A stretch of 64,000 nt of DNA from Paramacrobiotus metropolitanus (taxonomy: Eukaryota; Tardigrada; Eutardigrada; Parachela; Macrobiotidae). Below the pieces are notes generated by a model, which was not told where the DNA came from, searched no databases, and saw nothing but the letters and a program-made list of their open reading frames with translations. Location: NCBI RefSeq assembly GCF_019649055.1, contig NW_026570476.1, positions 26,425-90,424 of the forward strand, read 5' to 3'. Position numbers and translations under genes: made by a program. How positions within the stretch are numbered: position 1 is the stretch's first letter; every line of letters begins with the position of its first letter. Below, in pieces: positions 46,209 through 57,100 of this stretch.

Positions 46209-46339
46209 CCGCTCTTTTCACGTTTTGTAACACTATAAAATTGTTGCTGTTGTTATTCTTGTTTTTCCTATTAGTCCCTTTTTGTTATGAAAAAAGGCTG
46301 AAAAACGCCACTACTTGCGACAGTCTCAGCAGTGAAGTA

Positions 46340-46817
46340 TATAAAGCCTTCTTGCTGACACTGTTGCAAGTAATGCGTTCAGTCATGGATATCCACAACA
46401 TTATTCTGGCGGTGCAGTTCAACGAGAAAGTTGATCTGCAGCATGTTTTAGAAGTTTCGGGAACATGCTACCGTTAAAAATTTCAACGCAGTTAACATCA
46501 GACTTGTAGACCAGTCACATACATTCTGCCAGATCTTCCAGAATGGTAAGGTAATTGTAATAGGTGGTAAGTCCATAGAGGAATCAAATGGGCTATTAGA
46601 ACAGTATTTGAGAATGTTAAGGGTAAACTGCATCGACGTGACTATTAAGGAGCGCTTTGTGGCAAATATAGTCTGTACGTATGCTTACAGTAAAATAATA
46701 AATTTAAATAAGCTGTATAGCCAGATTTTGAAAGAAAAGCACCATTTGAGAGTTTTTGTAATTGAGTGTATTGTGAAGTGGCCGATAGTTAGCAACAGAA
46801 CTCAGGAGAAATTAAAA
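46340..46817 (+). pseudogene. TBP-like protein (frameshifted)
   Basis: Reading MDIHNIILAVQFNEKVDLQH, then after a one-base shift near 46475, FNAVNIRLVDQSHTFCQIF, NGKVIVIGGKSIEESNGLLE and finally ERFVANIVCTYAYSKIINLN. This follows the TATA-binding-protein repeat layout: an N-I-x-x-x-V strand, F-x-A-x-x-(I)-R-L, I-F-x-x-G-K-x-x-x-x-G-x-K-S-x-E, and a second NIV strand. The second repeat is short. The frame then runs on into the ATPase without a stop, but the ATPase most likely starts at ATG 46818. If correct, it could help the element direct its own transcription. The similarity was judged by eye and needs a structure-based search. Confidence 0.5.
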
Positions 46818-47449
46818 ATGGAAAAACTGAGTTTTGATTTCCGCTTTAAAACTCCCTGCGCGATATATATTTCTGGTCCAACTATGTCAGGAAAATCGAC
46901 TTTTACAATGAAGCTCTTGCGAAATCTTACGGAGAGTTTCAATCCACCCCTGTTAGAATAGTATATGCTTATGGTACTTGGCAAGATGCCTTCCAGGATT
47001 TTGGAAAAGATATTGAACTTGTCCAAGGTCTTAATCCCATCGTAGAAGATGAGAATTTTTTGACAAAGACGTCCCGAGTCCTGCTAGTTTTAGATGATTT
47101 AATGGAAGAAATTGCTGGAACGCCAGGTGTTCCTCGATTTTCACTCGCGACGTTCATCATAAAAATGTTTCTGTAATTTTATATCTCAAAATTTATACAA
47201 ACAAGGAAGGAGCATGCGTGATATCGGCGCTGAATTCTCAGTACTTGGTAATTTTAAATCAGTTCGCGATGTTCAGCAAGTTAAAACACTTGCACGTCAG
47301 TTAGGTATGCCACATATGCTGGAGGCCTACCGAAAGGCTATAAAGGAACCTTTGGTTATTTACTGATAAATCTTAGACCCGAAGCTCCAGACAATGTTCG
47401 TCTTCAGTCGCACGTGTTTGAGTATAGACGAATATATGTAGAAAAATGA
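46818..47449 (+). pseudogene. Maverick/adintovirus DNA-packaging ATPase (frameshifted)
   Basis: Start MEKLSFDFRFKTPC, then Walker A (YISGPTMSGKSTF, ~46877-46903), a Walker B-like RVLLVLDDLMEE (~47080-47110), a block resembling NVSVILYLKIYTNKEGA, ISALNSQYLVILNQF, and the end INLRPEAPDNVRLQSHVF...IYVEK with TGA at 47447-47449. Frame changes occur near 46955, 47150, 47215 and 47330. This FtsK/HerA-type A32-like ATPase loads genome DNA into capsids. Its stop overlaps the next ATG by four bases (ATGA), as in tightly packed viral genes. Confidence 0.82.
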
Positions 47450-47763
47450 AACCAGAAGATATTTTTCGACTTATTGAAGTTAAAGCTTCTGACACCACGT
47501 CAGAGAAGAAGCTTTTCCAGCTGGCAACTAAACAACAAATAAGCGCAATCGAAGAAGCCTGCTTAAACCTAGTTAAGCAACCCACCGGTCTTAGCAAAGT
47601 TGATTTAGCTCGGGCTCGAAAACATTCTTCAACAATCAAGCGTCTAGCTGACCGCAGTACATACCGTTCAAAGAAACGTAAAATATTGCAACAAAAAGGA
47701 GGATTTCTCAACGTTTTGCTTCCAGTATTAGGAACGTTAGTCTCCACTTTTCTAGCAAAATGA
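47446..47763 (+). CDS. Small Maverick protein with basic middle and hydrophobic tail
   Basis: 105 codons, open. An N-terminal helical part (MKPEDIFRLIEVKASD), a basic middle (LARARKHSSTIKRLADRS...KKRKILQQKGG) and a hydrophobic end (FLNVLLPVLGTLVSTFLAK). Proteins with an R-x-H-x-x-x-(I/L)-(K/R)-x-L-A then QKGGFL layout recur near the ATPase in Maverick-type elements (general knowledge; exact family not named). Function unknown; a membrane- or capsid-associated role is possible. Confidence 0.7.
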   Translation: MKPEDIFRLIEVKASDTTSEKKLFQLATKQQISAIEEACLNLVKQPTGLSKVDLARARKHSSTIKRLADRSTYRSKKRKILQQKGGFLNVLLPVLGTLVSTFLAK

Positions 47764-47807
47764 AGACGTACGTTTTAGTTCCCGAAACCGAGTTTTAAAA
47801 CAGAAGC

Positions 47808-48842
47808 ATGCTCGAAGGTGTTCCCGCGCCGACTGCTTGGAAAAAGGCCCAAGACATTGGTCATGAAATTACACAGCAGCTCATGGCGAAGGCTGCTTTT
47901 GATTACCAGCGTTTAAACAATACGGGTAACGCTCCAGTCGCGACTCCATTGTTGGAAACAGTGCAAGTTGAATCTGCTGCTCCTGCTACCAATACATCAC
48001 CCATAATGATTGATAAAAGTATACAAGCTCATTCTACAGGTGTTCTTAAAGATCAATATAGTCAAGGGTCCAAACGTAACCCATCAAGTTGTGCAGGCTG
48101 TTCCGACATTTCATGAACAGGGTACTCAAGCAACAGCCCTCCGTTAGTTGAATATAAGTATGTCGAGGTACCATCACAACCAATTGTACAATATGTACAA
48201 GTGCCTGGTGAGCCGCAAATACAAGTTGTTCCAAGCAAACCGGTAGTCAAACATGTTTATCGGAAGCCGAAAACCCCTTTGGTCAAAAAAAGTCCATGTT
48301 AGACGCATTCCGAAATCCGATAACACTTTAAATGCCGCTATAGAATACGCTCCTACTCCGCCTAGTGTTCCGATAGTAGAATTTCCTGCTGATGGTGTGT
48401 TAGAATATCAAGTACCTGACAATGGATCTGTTCCGGCTTTGGAAAGTAACCAACTAGCTATTGAAGGGTTAAAAGCGCTGGTCGTTAAACCGAAAACTTC
48501 AAACCGGCTCCGGCAAAAGGACAAAGATCAGCAACTTGCTATTGAAGGGTCGAAGACGGTGGTAATTGGCCAAAACCTCTAACAAGCTCCAAAAATCACA
48601 CCAAAACCTAAGCAAAGGGCTGCAATTGCTAGTGGTTCTCAAAGATTAGCAATAGAAGCCAGTGAAAGAGCAGGCAGCCATTACCGACGCACCGCCGCTT
48701 AAGGCTTTAACATTCGAACAATCAAATAAAGCTGAAAGTTCAGGTCAGAACAAAATTCAGTTGAGAAAACGTAATAAACCGTCAGGACCTCCCGCTAAAA
48801 GACACAAAGGTGGTATACAAAAGGCGGCTGGCTCTCCTACAC
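47808..48842 (+). pseudogene. Low-complexity Pro/Val-rich protein with QLAIEG repeats (frameshifted)
   Basis: Begins MLEGVPAPTAWKKAQDIGHE. Successive frames give VEYKYVEVPSQPIVQYVQVP, YAPTPPSVPIVEFPADGVLE, two copies of QQ/NQLAIEG(L/S)K about 25 codons apart plus a partial LAIEA, and a basic end (KRNKPSGPPAKRHKGG). Shifts lie near 48050, 48130, 48260, 48580 and 48660. It sits between the small hydrophobic-tail protein and the integrase. No known domain was seen; a disordered virion or DNA-bound protein is a guess. Confidence 0.55.
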
Positions 48843-49909
48843 ATGATGAAGCCCACATTAGATGATTTGTATTTGAATCCTGTTTCTCAAGGAGTTTAGG
48901 TGGCATAGACCGCTTGTACAAAGAAGCCAGGAAACATGGATATACACGAAAGCAAGTTAAAGCTTACTTAGAAACCAAAGACGCATATACACAACACAAA
49001 CCTTTCGGTCTAAGTTCAAACGCCGAAAAATTATTTCCGTTAATGTGGGTGACCAACATCAAATTGATCTTGTGGATTTTCAAAATTTGCTAGTTATAAC
49101 GATGGGTTTAAGTATATTCTTATGTGTATCGACTGCTTTTCTCGTTATGCATGGGCTGAGCCGGTTAAATCCAAACGGCCTGCTGATATTCGTGAAGCGC
49201 TTTTGAAAATATACAAGAGTGATTATCCTCCATTACGCGTTCAAAGCGATAATGGTAAGGAATTTGTTAGTAAAGACATGCGTAAGTTTTTTGAAGAATG
49301 TAATGTGACATTTTTACAACAAAAAACGATGATGTAAAATGTGCGATGGTTGAACGTCTAAATCGTACAATTGAAGACCGGTTGTATGTGTTCATGACCG
49401 AAAACAACACATACCGATTCATAGATATCCTTCCTAAGGTTTTATCCGCTTACAATTCTACAAAACACTCGGCTACAGGAGTAGCCCCTAAAGACGTCGG
49501 TCCTGAGGAAGCTGAGCAAATTCTCCAGAAGATGGTTGATGAACAAAAAGGTATGAAAACTCCAAAACCAACATTTTCTGTTGGCGATCATGTACGTTTG
49601 GCAAAAAAGAAACAGACATTTGAAAAAGGGTACGAGACTCGTTTCACAGAAGAAATTTTAAAATAACCCACACTACACGAAGCGGAGCCATTACCTTTAC
49701 ACGGTCGAAGATTTAGCTGGCAGAACCTGTAGACGGTAAGTTTTATCCGGAAGAGTTATCTAAAGTCACGATGGCAGAAAAGCCATATCATAGGATATCT
49801 AGGATATTAAGGGAAAGAGAAACATAAAGGAAAAGTACAATACTTAGTACGTTGGTATGGATACGGTCCTGCTTATGACTCTTGGGAAAACAAAGAAGAT
49901 TTGAAATGA
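48843..49909 (+). pseudogene. Retroviral-like integrase with C-terminal chromodomain (frameshifted)
   Basis: Start MMKPTLDDLYLNP, then an N-terminal segment (GGIDRLYKEARKHGY, QVKAYLETKDAYTQHKPF). The rve-type DDE core follows: HQIDLVDFQN (first D), MCIDCFSRYAWAEPV, LRVQSDNGKEFVSKDM (second D) and MVERLNRTIEDRL (third acid, E). After YNSTKHSATGVAP the C-terminus has GKFYPEELSKVT and a chromodomain core YLVRWYGYGPAYDSWENKED ending at TGA 49907-49909. Frame shifts occur near 48895, 49090, 49335, 49660 and 49810. Such integrases insert Maverick/Polinton elements, giving 6-bp target duplications (family knowledge). All three catalytic acids are visible. Confidence 0.85.
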
Positions 49910-49916
49910 GTTTTAC

Positions 49917-50607
49917 ATGACATTGCCGTCTTCGGCTTCAGAGGGGTTATACTCTGAAAACTGCCCTGGTAAATTTACAACGCTTCTCGCTAGACCTATA
50001 GATTTAGACGGTGCGTGGGAAGTAGGTCTTTCGAAATTATTCTACCGCCTATGCGGATAAAGTTTAATACCGGATTAGCCATTGCTGTCTCGCGTGACGG
50101 TTTCCCGTCTAGAATTCATAGATTCGTCGATCTACATGCTTTTGAGGATGAAAATCATTTAATTCGTACGGTTAACAAACTGCTGAGGGAAAACGTAGAT
50201 GATAGGGACTCGAAAACCTACGGCCAGATAATAGTGAGTGGTCAAGCAGCTCAGTTAAACATCACACCGGGCCTCGCTTTAACTTTTACGGGCTCCGAAT
50301 ACGCGCGCGCACTAGGTATAGTACACCAGTACACAGCAGAGATGCTCTGTCTCATATGTTATATCCGGGACAGCATAATCGTCTCGTGCATGTGTATTGT
50401 GACGTGATTACACATGGGTTGGTAGGCGACTCAATGGTGCCTTTACTACGCACCTTATCGACTCAAGCGAATTCATTTCGAGAGACAGTAATTCGTTTTG
50501 AAAATCCGCATTATATGCCGCTAGCCTACCATACGTTTCAAACTATAGAAATAGCGATGCGCGATGATTTAGGAAAGAAGTACTCTTTCATCCAGGTACA
50601 TCAGTAA
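49917..50607 (+). pseudogene. Penton-like minor capsid protein (frameshifted)
   Basis: Starts MTLPSSASEGLYSENCPGKF, followed by TLLARPIDLDGAWEVGL, the typical opening of Maverick/adintovirus minor capsid proteins (x-L-P-S-x-x-S...LxGxWEVGL). After a shift near 50025 it goes on through LPPMRIKFNTG and QLNITPGLALTFTGSEYARALG. After another near 50350 it reads NRLVHVYCDVITHGLVGDSM and ends ETIEI-like (FQTIEIAMRDDLGKKYSF). It should form the capsid vertices as a single jelly-roll protein. Confidence 0.78.
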
Positions 50608-50640
50608 TTAAATTACACTTTCGACCAAAGAAGCATTAAA

Positions 50641-51021
50641 ATGGTTCTACAGGAGTTAAAATTTGACGAGCACCGCTACACCCAGATCTTTACCAAACAG
50701 CATGGGTACGGTATGCCATATTATCGTGGCGCACCCATGAAAGGTGGTAGTTTCTGGGGACGTGTGATTGGATTTGCAAAGGGTTTGTTCAGCAAAGCTG
50801 CGCCGCATATAAACAATTTAATTGCAACGGCCCAACCTCACATGAAAACAATGGCCAGCAAAGCTGTGGAATCCGTAATCGATAAAGCTGTTGAGCGTGT
50901 TAGCGAGAAATTACGCAACACGGCTCAACAACAGGGTCGGGTATTAAGGGTCGTCGTCGAAAGAGAATGATCAAAACCACGAAACGTCAACGCGCAATAG
51001 ACGCTATAAAAGACAAACTGT
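50641..51021 (+). pseudogene. Small basic Gly-rich virion protein (frameshifted near C-terminus)
   Basis: MVLQELKFDEHRYTQIFTK, then YGMPYYRGAPMKGGSFWGRV, an amphipathic stretch (GLFSKAAPHINNLIATAQPH) and, after a one-base shift near 50940, a strongly basic end GRRRKRMIKTTKRQRAIDAI. The arrangement (Gly-rich start, hydrophobic middle, Arg/Lys tail, between penton and hexon genes) is common in Mavericks and resembles adenovirus core or cement proteins. A DNA-condensing or membrane-active role is inferred. Confidence 0.65.
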
Positions 51022-51025
51022 AACG

Positions 51026-52365
51026 ATGGCTCTTATTGAAGCTGGCTCAGAACCCTCCATGCTGTTGGAAAGTCACTTGTTTTATCTTCCAGCTACGCTA
51101 ACGGAAAGGTGGAATACACATGACTATGACTTGGGGCCGTCTCAAGCCGTAACCGACGATTCAAACGATATTGTATTTACAATTTCACCGTGTCAAACCG
51201 AGCTTATCAGCTTAGCTGACATTAGATTTTCATGTGATTTACACGTTACTAATTCTGCTGGAACTGTTCCAACAGAAAAAGACTGTCTTGCACCAACAAT
51301 ATTTTGCATAGTTTATTTCAATCAGTTACGGTTTCATTGGGAGGTCGCAACATAACCGATAACAGTCCTTTGTATCACATTCGAGCGTACATTGAATCCC
51401 TTCTGGGTTTCACTGTTCAGGCTCAGAACAGTCAGTTGAGCCTGTGTGGATTTGCGTTGGACACTGACCTTGACAAAGACCCGTTATACATGAATGAGAT
51501 AAATGGGGCAACAACATTTCATAGTAAGGGTGCCGAAACGCGAAGAACATGGTTGCAGACTTTCCGTCCGTTGCAGTTGTCTGGTAAACTACACTGCGAT
51601 TTGTTCCAGCAAGACCGACCACTAATTCCTGGTGTAGAGTTGAGCATTAAACTGATACGAAACAGGGCTAATCTTTGTTTTCTTACTGATAATGATGTAG
51701 CGGCTCCAAAGGCTTTTGCTATTCGAAACCCCAAGCTGAAAGTTCGAAAGTATGAACCTTCTCCAGACTTCTTAGCAGCCATGACAAAGCAACTAGTCAC
51801 GACTAATGCAAAATATCACATCGAACGGGTTGCTTTAAGACAAACCACAATGCAATCAGGTCAGCAGCAACTATCCTGGGCGAATATTGTTATTGGACAG
51901 TTACCCAAGGTAATGTTCTTTGCAATGTCACCCAATCGCTCGTTCGTTGGCGATTTTAAGTCAACTCCGTTCAATTTCCATCATTTCAACATATCTAACT
52001 TAAGTGCTGAAATTGATGGACAGCTTTTTCCTACGCGGGGGTATAACTTAGATTTCCAAAACGGTGCGTCAATTGAGGGATATGAAGGGTTGTTAGATAC
52101 TCTAGAGCGGTTGCATGAAGGTCATGGCGAACTACCGTTTGACAGGTCCGTATTTAACAAAGGTGGTTTCAATATTTTGGGTTTGACTTCACTCGCGGCC
52201 ACGGGCAGAGGAGCGCTGTCGCTGATAAGGCAAGGTAATTTAAACATCAATGTTAAATTTGCAAAACCGCTACCTGAAGGTATAGTTTGCGTAGCTATGA
52301 TGGTCTTCGATAACATTATCGAAATTAACAACAATCGCCAAGTACTTTTCGACTTTGCGCCATGA
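51026..52365 (+). pseudogene. Major capsid protein, double jelly-roll (one frameshift)
   Basis: Start MALIEAGSEPSMLLESHLFY and, after one frame change near 51300, an open run of ~350 codons to the TGA at 52363-52365. Motifs fit Maverick/adintovirus hexon-like proteins: LFQSVTVSLGGRNITD (N-terminal jelly roll), YHIRAYIESLLGF, GVELSIKLIRNRANLCFL, VFFAMSP-type VMFFAMSPNRSFVGDF, FNFHHFNISNLSAEIDGQLFP (second jelly roll) and FDNIIEINNNRQVLFDFAP at the end. About 445 residues in all, close to family size. Stop and next start overlap (ATGA). Confidence 0.88.
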
Positions 52366-52771
52366 ACAGCCTACAAATAGATTCAGCGCTGAAACAAGAT
52401 CCTAACGTTCGCGACATTTTTGTCGGAGTATTTGCCAGTGATACACTGCCAGTAAAAGAATTTCCAGGTGCATACATATCTAACACTCAACCGTCAGGTG
52501 CGGCGGGTGAACACTGGGTAGCATTTTATTGTACAAAACCCGGTACGATAGAAGTTTTTGATTCGTACGGAAAAATCCCGGCGACTATCTCAGATGACAT
52601 TGAAAAATGGATAGACAATGACTTTGTTATAATGTCGAATACTGAGCGACAAAACCTGATAGTACTGTATGTGGTCAATATTGTATGTTTTTCGTTTTAT
52701 TACGTTGCTACGGGTTTTCGTATAAAGACGTCATTCTACTATATACTGGACTGTACGTGACAACTTTATAA
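52362..52771 (+). pseudogene. Adenain-like cysteine protease (one frameshift)
   Basis: MNSLQIDSALKQDPNVRDIF, then the catalytic His in GEHWVAFY, an acidic partner in EVFDSYG, and after a one-base shift near 52655 the CGQYCMFF motif that carries the nucleophile Cys, ending YTGLYVTTL with TAA at 52769-52771. It should cut capsid and core precursors during maturation, as in adenoviruses and Mavericks. Overlaps the capsid stop by four bases. Confidence 0.85.
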
Positions 52772-52776
52772 GAGAA

Positions 52777-52974
52777 ATGGTTAAGCCGTTAGCTAAAAAA
52801 GCAGCATCAGTATTCTTTGCAGTACTGGCCATGCTGCTGGTAGTTTTCAATACTTTAGAAATTGTTTCCTATTTTATCAAGTCCACCAATCGTACGCAGT
52901 TGGAAGAATCAAGAAAAATTACGAAAGAGGTGCTTGATGTGATGGTGAGCGACGAAGCGACGCAAACAGATTAG
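52777..52974 (+). CDS. Small single-pass membrane protein
   Basis: 65 codons: a basic start (MVKPLAKKAA), one hydrophobic helix (SVFFAVLAMLLVVFNTLEIV) and a charged tail ending SDEATQTD. It is the last plus-strand gene before the converging polymerase gene, five bases after the protease stop. Function unknown; small membrane proteins at this place are common in Mavericks. Confidence 0.6.
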   Translation: MVKPLAKKAASVFFAVLAMLLVVFNTLEIVSYFIKSTNRTQLEESRKITKEVLDVMVSDEATQTD

Positions 52975-53011
52975 GTTTTCCCTTTCTTTATTGATTTTTC
53001 CCACCCTTTTT

Positions 53012-56000
53012 CTATCGCGTGCCAAAAGGCAGCGTTGTAAAATCATCCAACATGATGCGCTTGTCGTAAACAAGCTTCAATTTCTTAGCTAACTGAACAG
53101 TATTAATTTCTTGGGTTTTTCCATTTCGTTTGATGTATTCTGATATACAACCTGCATGCCCATCCACACCATCCAGTAACCGCTTCAGCTGGTTAAAATC
53201 CAAGGCTTTTCCAGTCCGCGTCAGCTCCTTCGTGACCGAGTCCCAATCCAGAATATCTTCCGTAAATCCGTTCTGCATCATCCCTTTCACTTTCAACTCA
53301 ATGCGCCCCGTGTCGGTTTCGTAGCTGTACACTTTTGGACCACAGGAAACAAATTTGACGATGTGATTCTCGCCAGCTTCTAGCTGGTTATCCCAATCCC
53401 CAAGAATACTGCCGGTATCAGGAAGCCAGTCGCCAGGTCGGTGAATGAATATCACGGAATCCGTGTCGTAGTACAGGAGGCGCTCGCCCAACTTTTCCAT
53501 GAGGGATAACAGTATAAGTCGCGCATGGCTGGTGGTGAAGGCGGCAATGACAACATTCGTACCGTTGCTACCTTCATTGTAGTCATCCACTTTCGAGTGT
53601 GTTACCATCAGACACGTTGGGCTTACGCCATAGACATCATGTATTTCAATAGCTTTTGAACGACACAGATCAGAATACCGTTTGGGGTCGTAGACAAACT
53701 CCGTTGAGTTCATATCGCAACTTTGACCGGTTTTACCCCAAAGACTGTTCACAATTTTGGTGGTGCTCTTCTTCCAGCATCAAAACCATAGCATCAGGAT
53801 CCAAGGAAATGCCTTCGCGTTCTTTAACCGTCTGAATAAACTTGGCTTTCTTTTCATCGGTATCGCACCACGCAGGCCAACCACTGGCTTCCATTTTCAC
53901 TTTTAAAAACTTGTCCATGTATGCCGCAAAGAGCTTGGTGTCAGAATGCGTCCAGTGCCACACTTCATACATTTCCACAACACGATACCCCACATCGATT
54001 GCATGATGTAGTTCGGGTGTCGCCCAAACCCTTCGAAACAGCGATCATCGTCTGTATGCGCACAGCGGTTCGCCGCTTTTTCCATCGCGCATTTTTGCAC
54101 AGAACAAACATGAGTTTGCCGTTTATCGTGGCCGGTAAGACTGGATACAGGCATTGATCCGGAGCCGCTACTTTGCAGTAGACCAGTCCAAAATAATCTT
54201 TGGCATCCTTGAAATTGGATACGATTACTTCAGGATGGCCGACCGGGTATGCCTTGGTCTTGTTCACGAATGGGTACAAGCTAACAACGTCATAGTGCCT
54301 AATTTCTTCGTCATCCTTCACTTGGTAATACAAACGACTGGCATTCGTTCTGCCTCCTTTGAAGGCGTCACGAGGATTCATTGGCTCACGAATGTTCATA
54401 TTCAGCAGAAATGCGGCAATATCGGGATCTTGTCGTTCTTTAAGCCACTCACAGCTCCATTTCACCTCCACAGTGTAGCCCTGACTTTCAAGGAAGCGTT
54501 CGCGTTCCTGGAACTCTTCGTAAACTTCGCGCATTTTCTTTTGGAGTATGGTACAACATCGTTTTCTTCAGTACAGAAAGGATGTCCATGGAAGACGCAG
54601 CCGTTATACTCGTAAACGGTTTGTGTTTCCTTGTCAAAACCGTCTACAAAGTATCGCCCAATTTTAACTTCTTTGCCGTTCCGACCATGGCGTATACGGC
54701 CGTTTGCGCTCATGTTCTCCCATTCCAGCCATTGCGTGGCTTGAATACTAGTTCGTCGGTTTCTGTGCGGTCCGTGACTGGATAACGCGGCAACTTTGTT
54801 CTCGGAAGGTGGAACATTCTCCAGTACCGGTAGCAGGCCGAAGGCATGGCCATACTTTCCATTGGATTCAGCGACGTCAGAGCTTGGTAATCGCTGATAA
54901 ACTTTAACGCACACACACGCAAAACCGTAACATCGTTCGAGCAATATGTCATCATCTGCTCGCGAAAATTGAACACCCCATTGGCGGCCGCTTTAGCTTC
55001 AGCGTGCCACTTTAGAAATTCTTCTTTGCTTTTTTCGCATTCCATCAATCATGTACTGTTCTGGCTCGGGCCAGGGCAAATCAGTTTTATCCCAATTTTC
55101 AGGCTTATTAAATCGATGTGGGAAGTCGCCTTTCTGCACTTCGATTTCCAAGCCAACCGCTTTTGGTAACTGACTCAACTTCAAAGCCAGAAAGTTGAGG
55201 GTATCGCGTGACCGGATCCCCAGTTTGCGGTACCGCAATTCCAACAACTGCGTCCCACGCTTGATGACTTCCACTCCTTTCAAACCATTGTCCAACATGT
55301 ACTTCAGGACAAAATGTCCATCATAGCCTCGAAAATTGTGTGCTATGATAGTAAATCCCCGATGCTTTTCTTGAAACAGCCAGCGCCCAAATGCCTCATC
55401 AACTTCCGCATTCATCGGCTGACCATCTTCCGGAAAACGTACTTCCGAACCATCAGCATATTGCGCAACGATGCATGTGGGCACGTGACCATTCACCGGA
55501 TCGTTGTAGGTTTCGTAATCGAAGAAAATGTATTTCATTTCTTCTTGCTGCCATGGTGGCGGTGCCTTGAGTGGTTTTATGTAGCACAAATGCGTAGCTT
55601 GGAGAAAAAACCATTGCACGTGTTGCAATAAATTTCCGCACTGGTGTGTTACGTTTTGCCACGACTGGACAGATTCACAAAAACACCGCATGTCTGGCAG
55701 ATGAACATTTGCTCGCAATAATTCTTTCCATTTTTCCTTTTCTTCTTATGGATATCGTAACACTGTTGGTTGTGGAACCGACGGCTGCATTCAGTGCAGG
55801 AGATTGTATTGTCCACCAGACAGTCGCTCTTGTTGCGGTAGCACGACCTACATTTCCCCTCGCAACGATGACGTTCTTTATGATGATACGGTCGATCGCA
55901 ATCATTGCAGAAGTAGGGTGAGCAGTAAAGCCTGTCGCGGTTGTGACCAGGTCAAAATGCTCATTGTCCAGCAACAAAAAAATCTCCTGCATATCATGGG

Positions 56001-57100
56001 TTTTACGCTCGGGTACCCGTGCAATAATCATGTCGCCTTGATTGGCCGATATAACTTTAATTTGAAACTCGGGAAATTCATTTTCCTGGAAGCACGCCTT
56101 AGGGCATCAAGGTCGCAGTAATGGCCAGGCTGCAGATCGCAGTTATTCATTATCTTAGTGGCCTCCGCTTCCAAGTTCCGATTGCGGTTAGCGCGAATAT
56201 AGTTTTTCCATTTACTCTTATGCGGCGCAACTTCAAGGTCATGCGTTAGCCGAAATTTCCCAGGAACAACGCGGCGGGCAAGCACAGGTTATTTTCTACA
56301 CGGACGCTTACAATGGATTTCTTGAAACGATTTCTGTCATGCTTAACGTGCTGATGCCTGAGAAACCAGGATCCACCAGCCGGCATAATAGAGCGCCAGA
56401 TCCGTATGGTGAAAGAATCGTCAATAACCAACTTCTGGCCGGAGTTCAGAAGCTCAATACGATGCATAAAAGCGGGTATGCTAAAGTCAGAGAGCTTTCG
56501 CATGGTTAAATAGAACGCTCTTTCAAGCCCATCCGATTTGAGAGCCACAACAACACGGTCCGTCGGGGCAAATTCTTTAAAGCACAAATCCATTATGACG
56601 CGCAAGATTTCTGGCATGATAAGCATGGTTTCTTCTTTTGCAAAAATTCGCGGTAGCGAGGCTATTTGGACACGGTATTTCTGTTCAGTACTGTTGAAGG
56701 TTTTGAAAACTCGTTCCGATTCTTTGACCAATTGAAATAGACCTGAGAAATCGGGCAGCGATTCATCTCGGACCGCATTTCCACCAGCTTGCGGCGCTGG
56801 AGGATCTTCATACTGCCAGTCGTCCAGTTGCGCAAGAGCAAGAGCGGCAGCTAAAGATCCTGGGCTTAACCGATGAACCTGATCCAGATGCAGCAAAGCC
56901 GTTGCTAGAGTTTGTCCATCATGTTCGTTGAACTCATTGGGATTAGCAAGCATGTGATCAAAAGCTGCTCGATCTTCAGCGGTTAACTGGTACGCATCAT
57001 TAACTTGCGGCTGCTGCTGCTCATCATCAACATCCATCCACGGCTCACTAAGTATGGCCGCAATAGCCGCATGATCAGAAGCAGATAACTGATAAGTCAT
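53012..57100 (-). pseudogene. Protein-primed family B DNA polymerase (frameshifted)
   Basis: Starts at ATG 57100 with a ~280-codon N-terminal region, then a Cys/His-rich zinc segment (CNDCDRPYHHKERHRCEG...CTECSRRFHNQ) near 55.9-55.75 kb. The exonuclease follows: FFDYETYNDP (Exo I), HNFRGYDGHFVLKYM (Exo II) and YCSNDVTVLR (Exo III). Then GYNGC-type VYEYNGCVFHGHPFC, polymerase motif A DVVSLYPFVNKTKAYPVGHP, motif B NSLWGKTGQ and motif C LLYYDTDSVIF, ending LPFGTR with the stop at 53012. Frames change near 56280, 56040, 55700, 55050, 54500, 53980 and 53750. All catalytic motifs are visible. It replicates the element by protein priming (family knowledge). It converges on the structural gene block. 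Confidence 0.87.
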
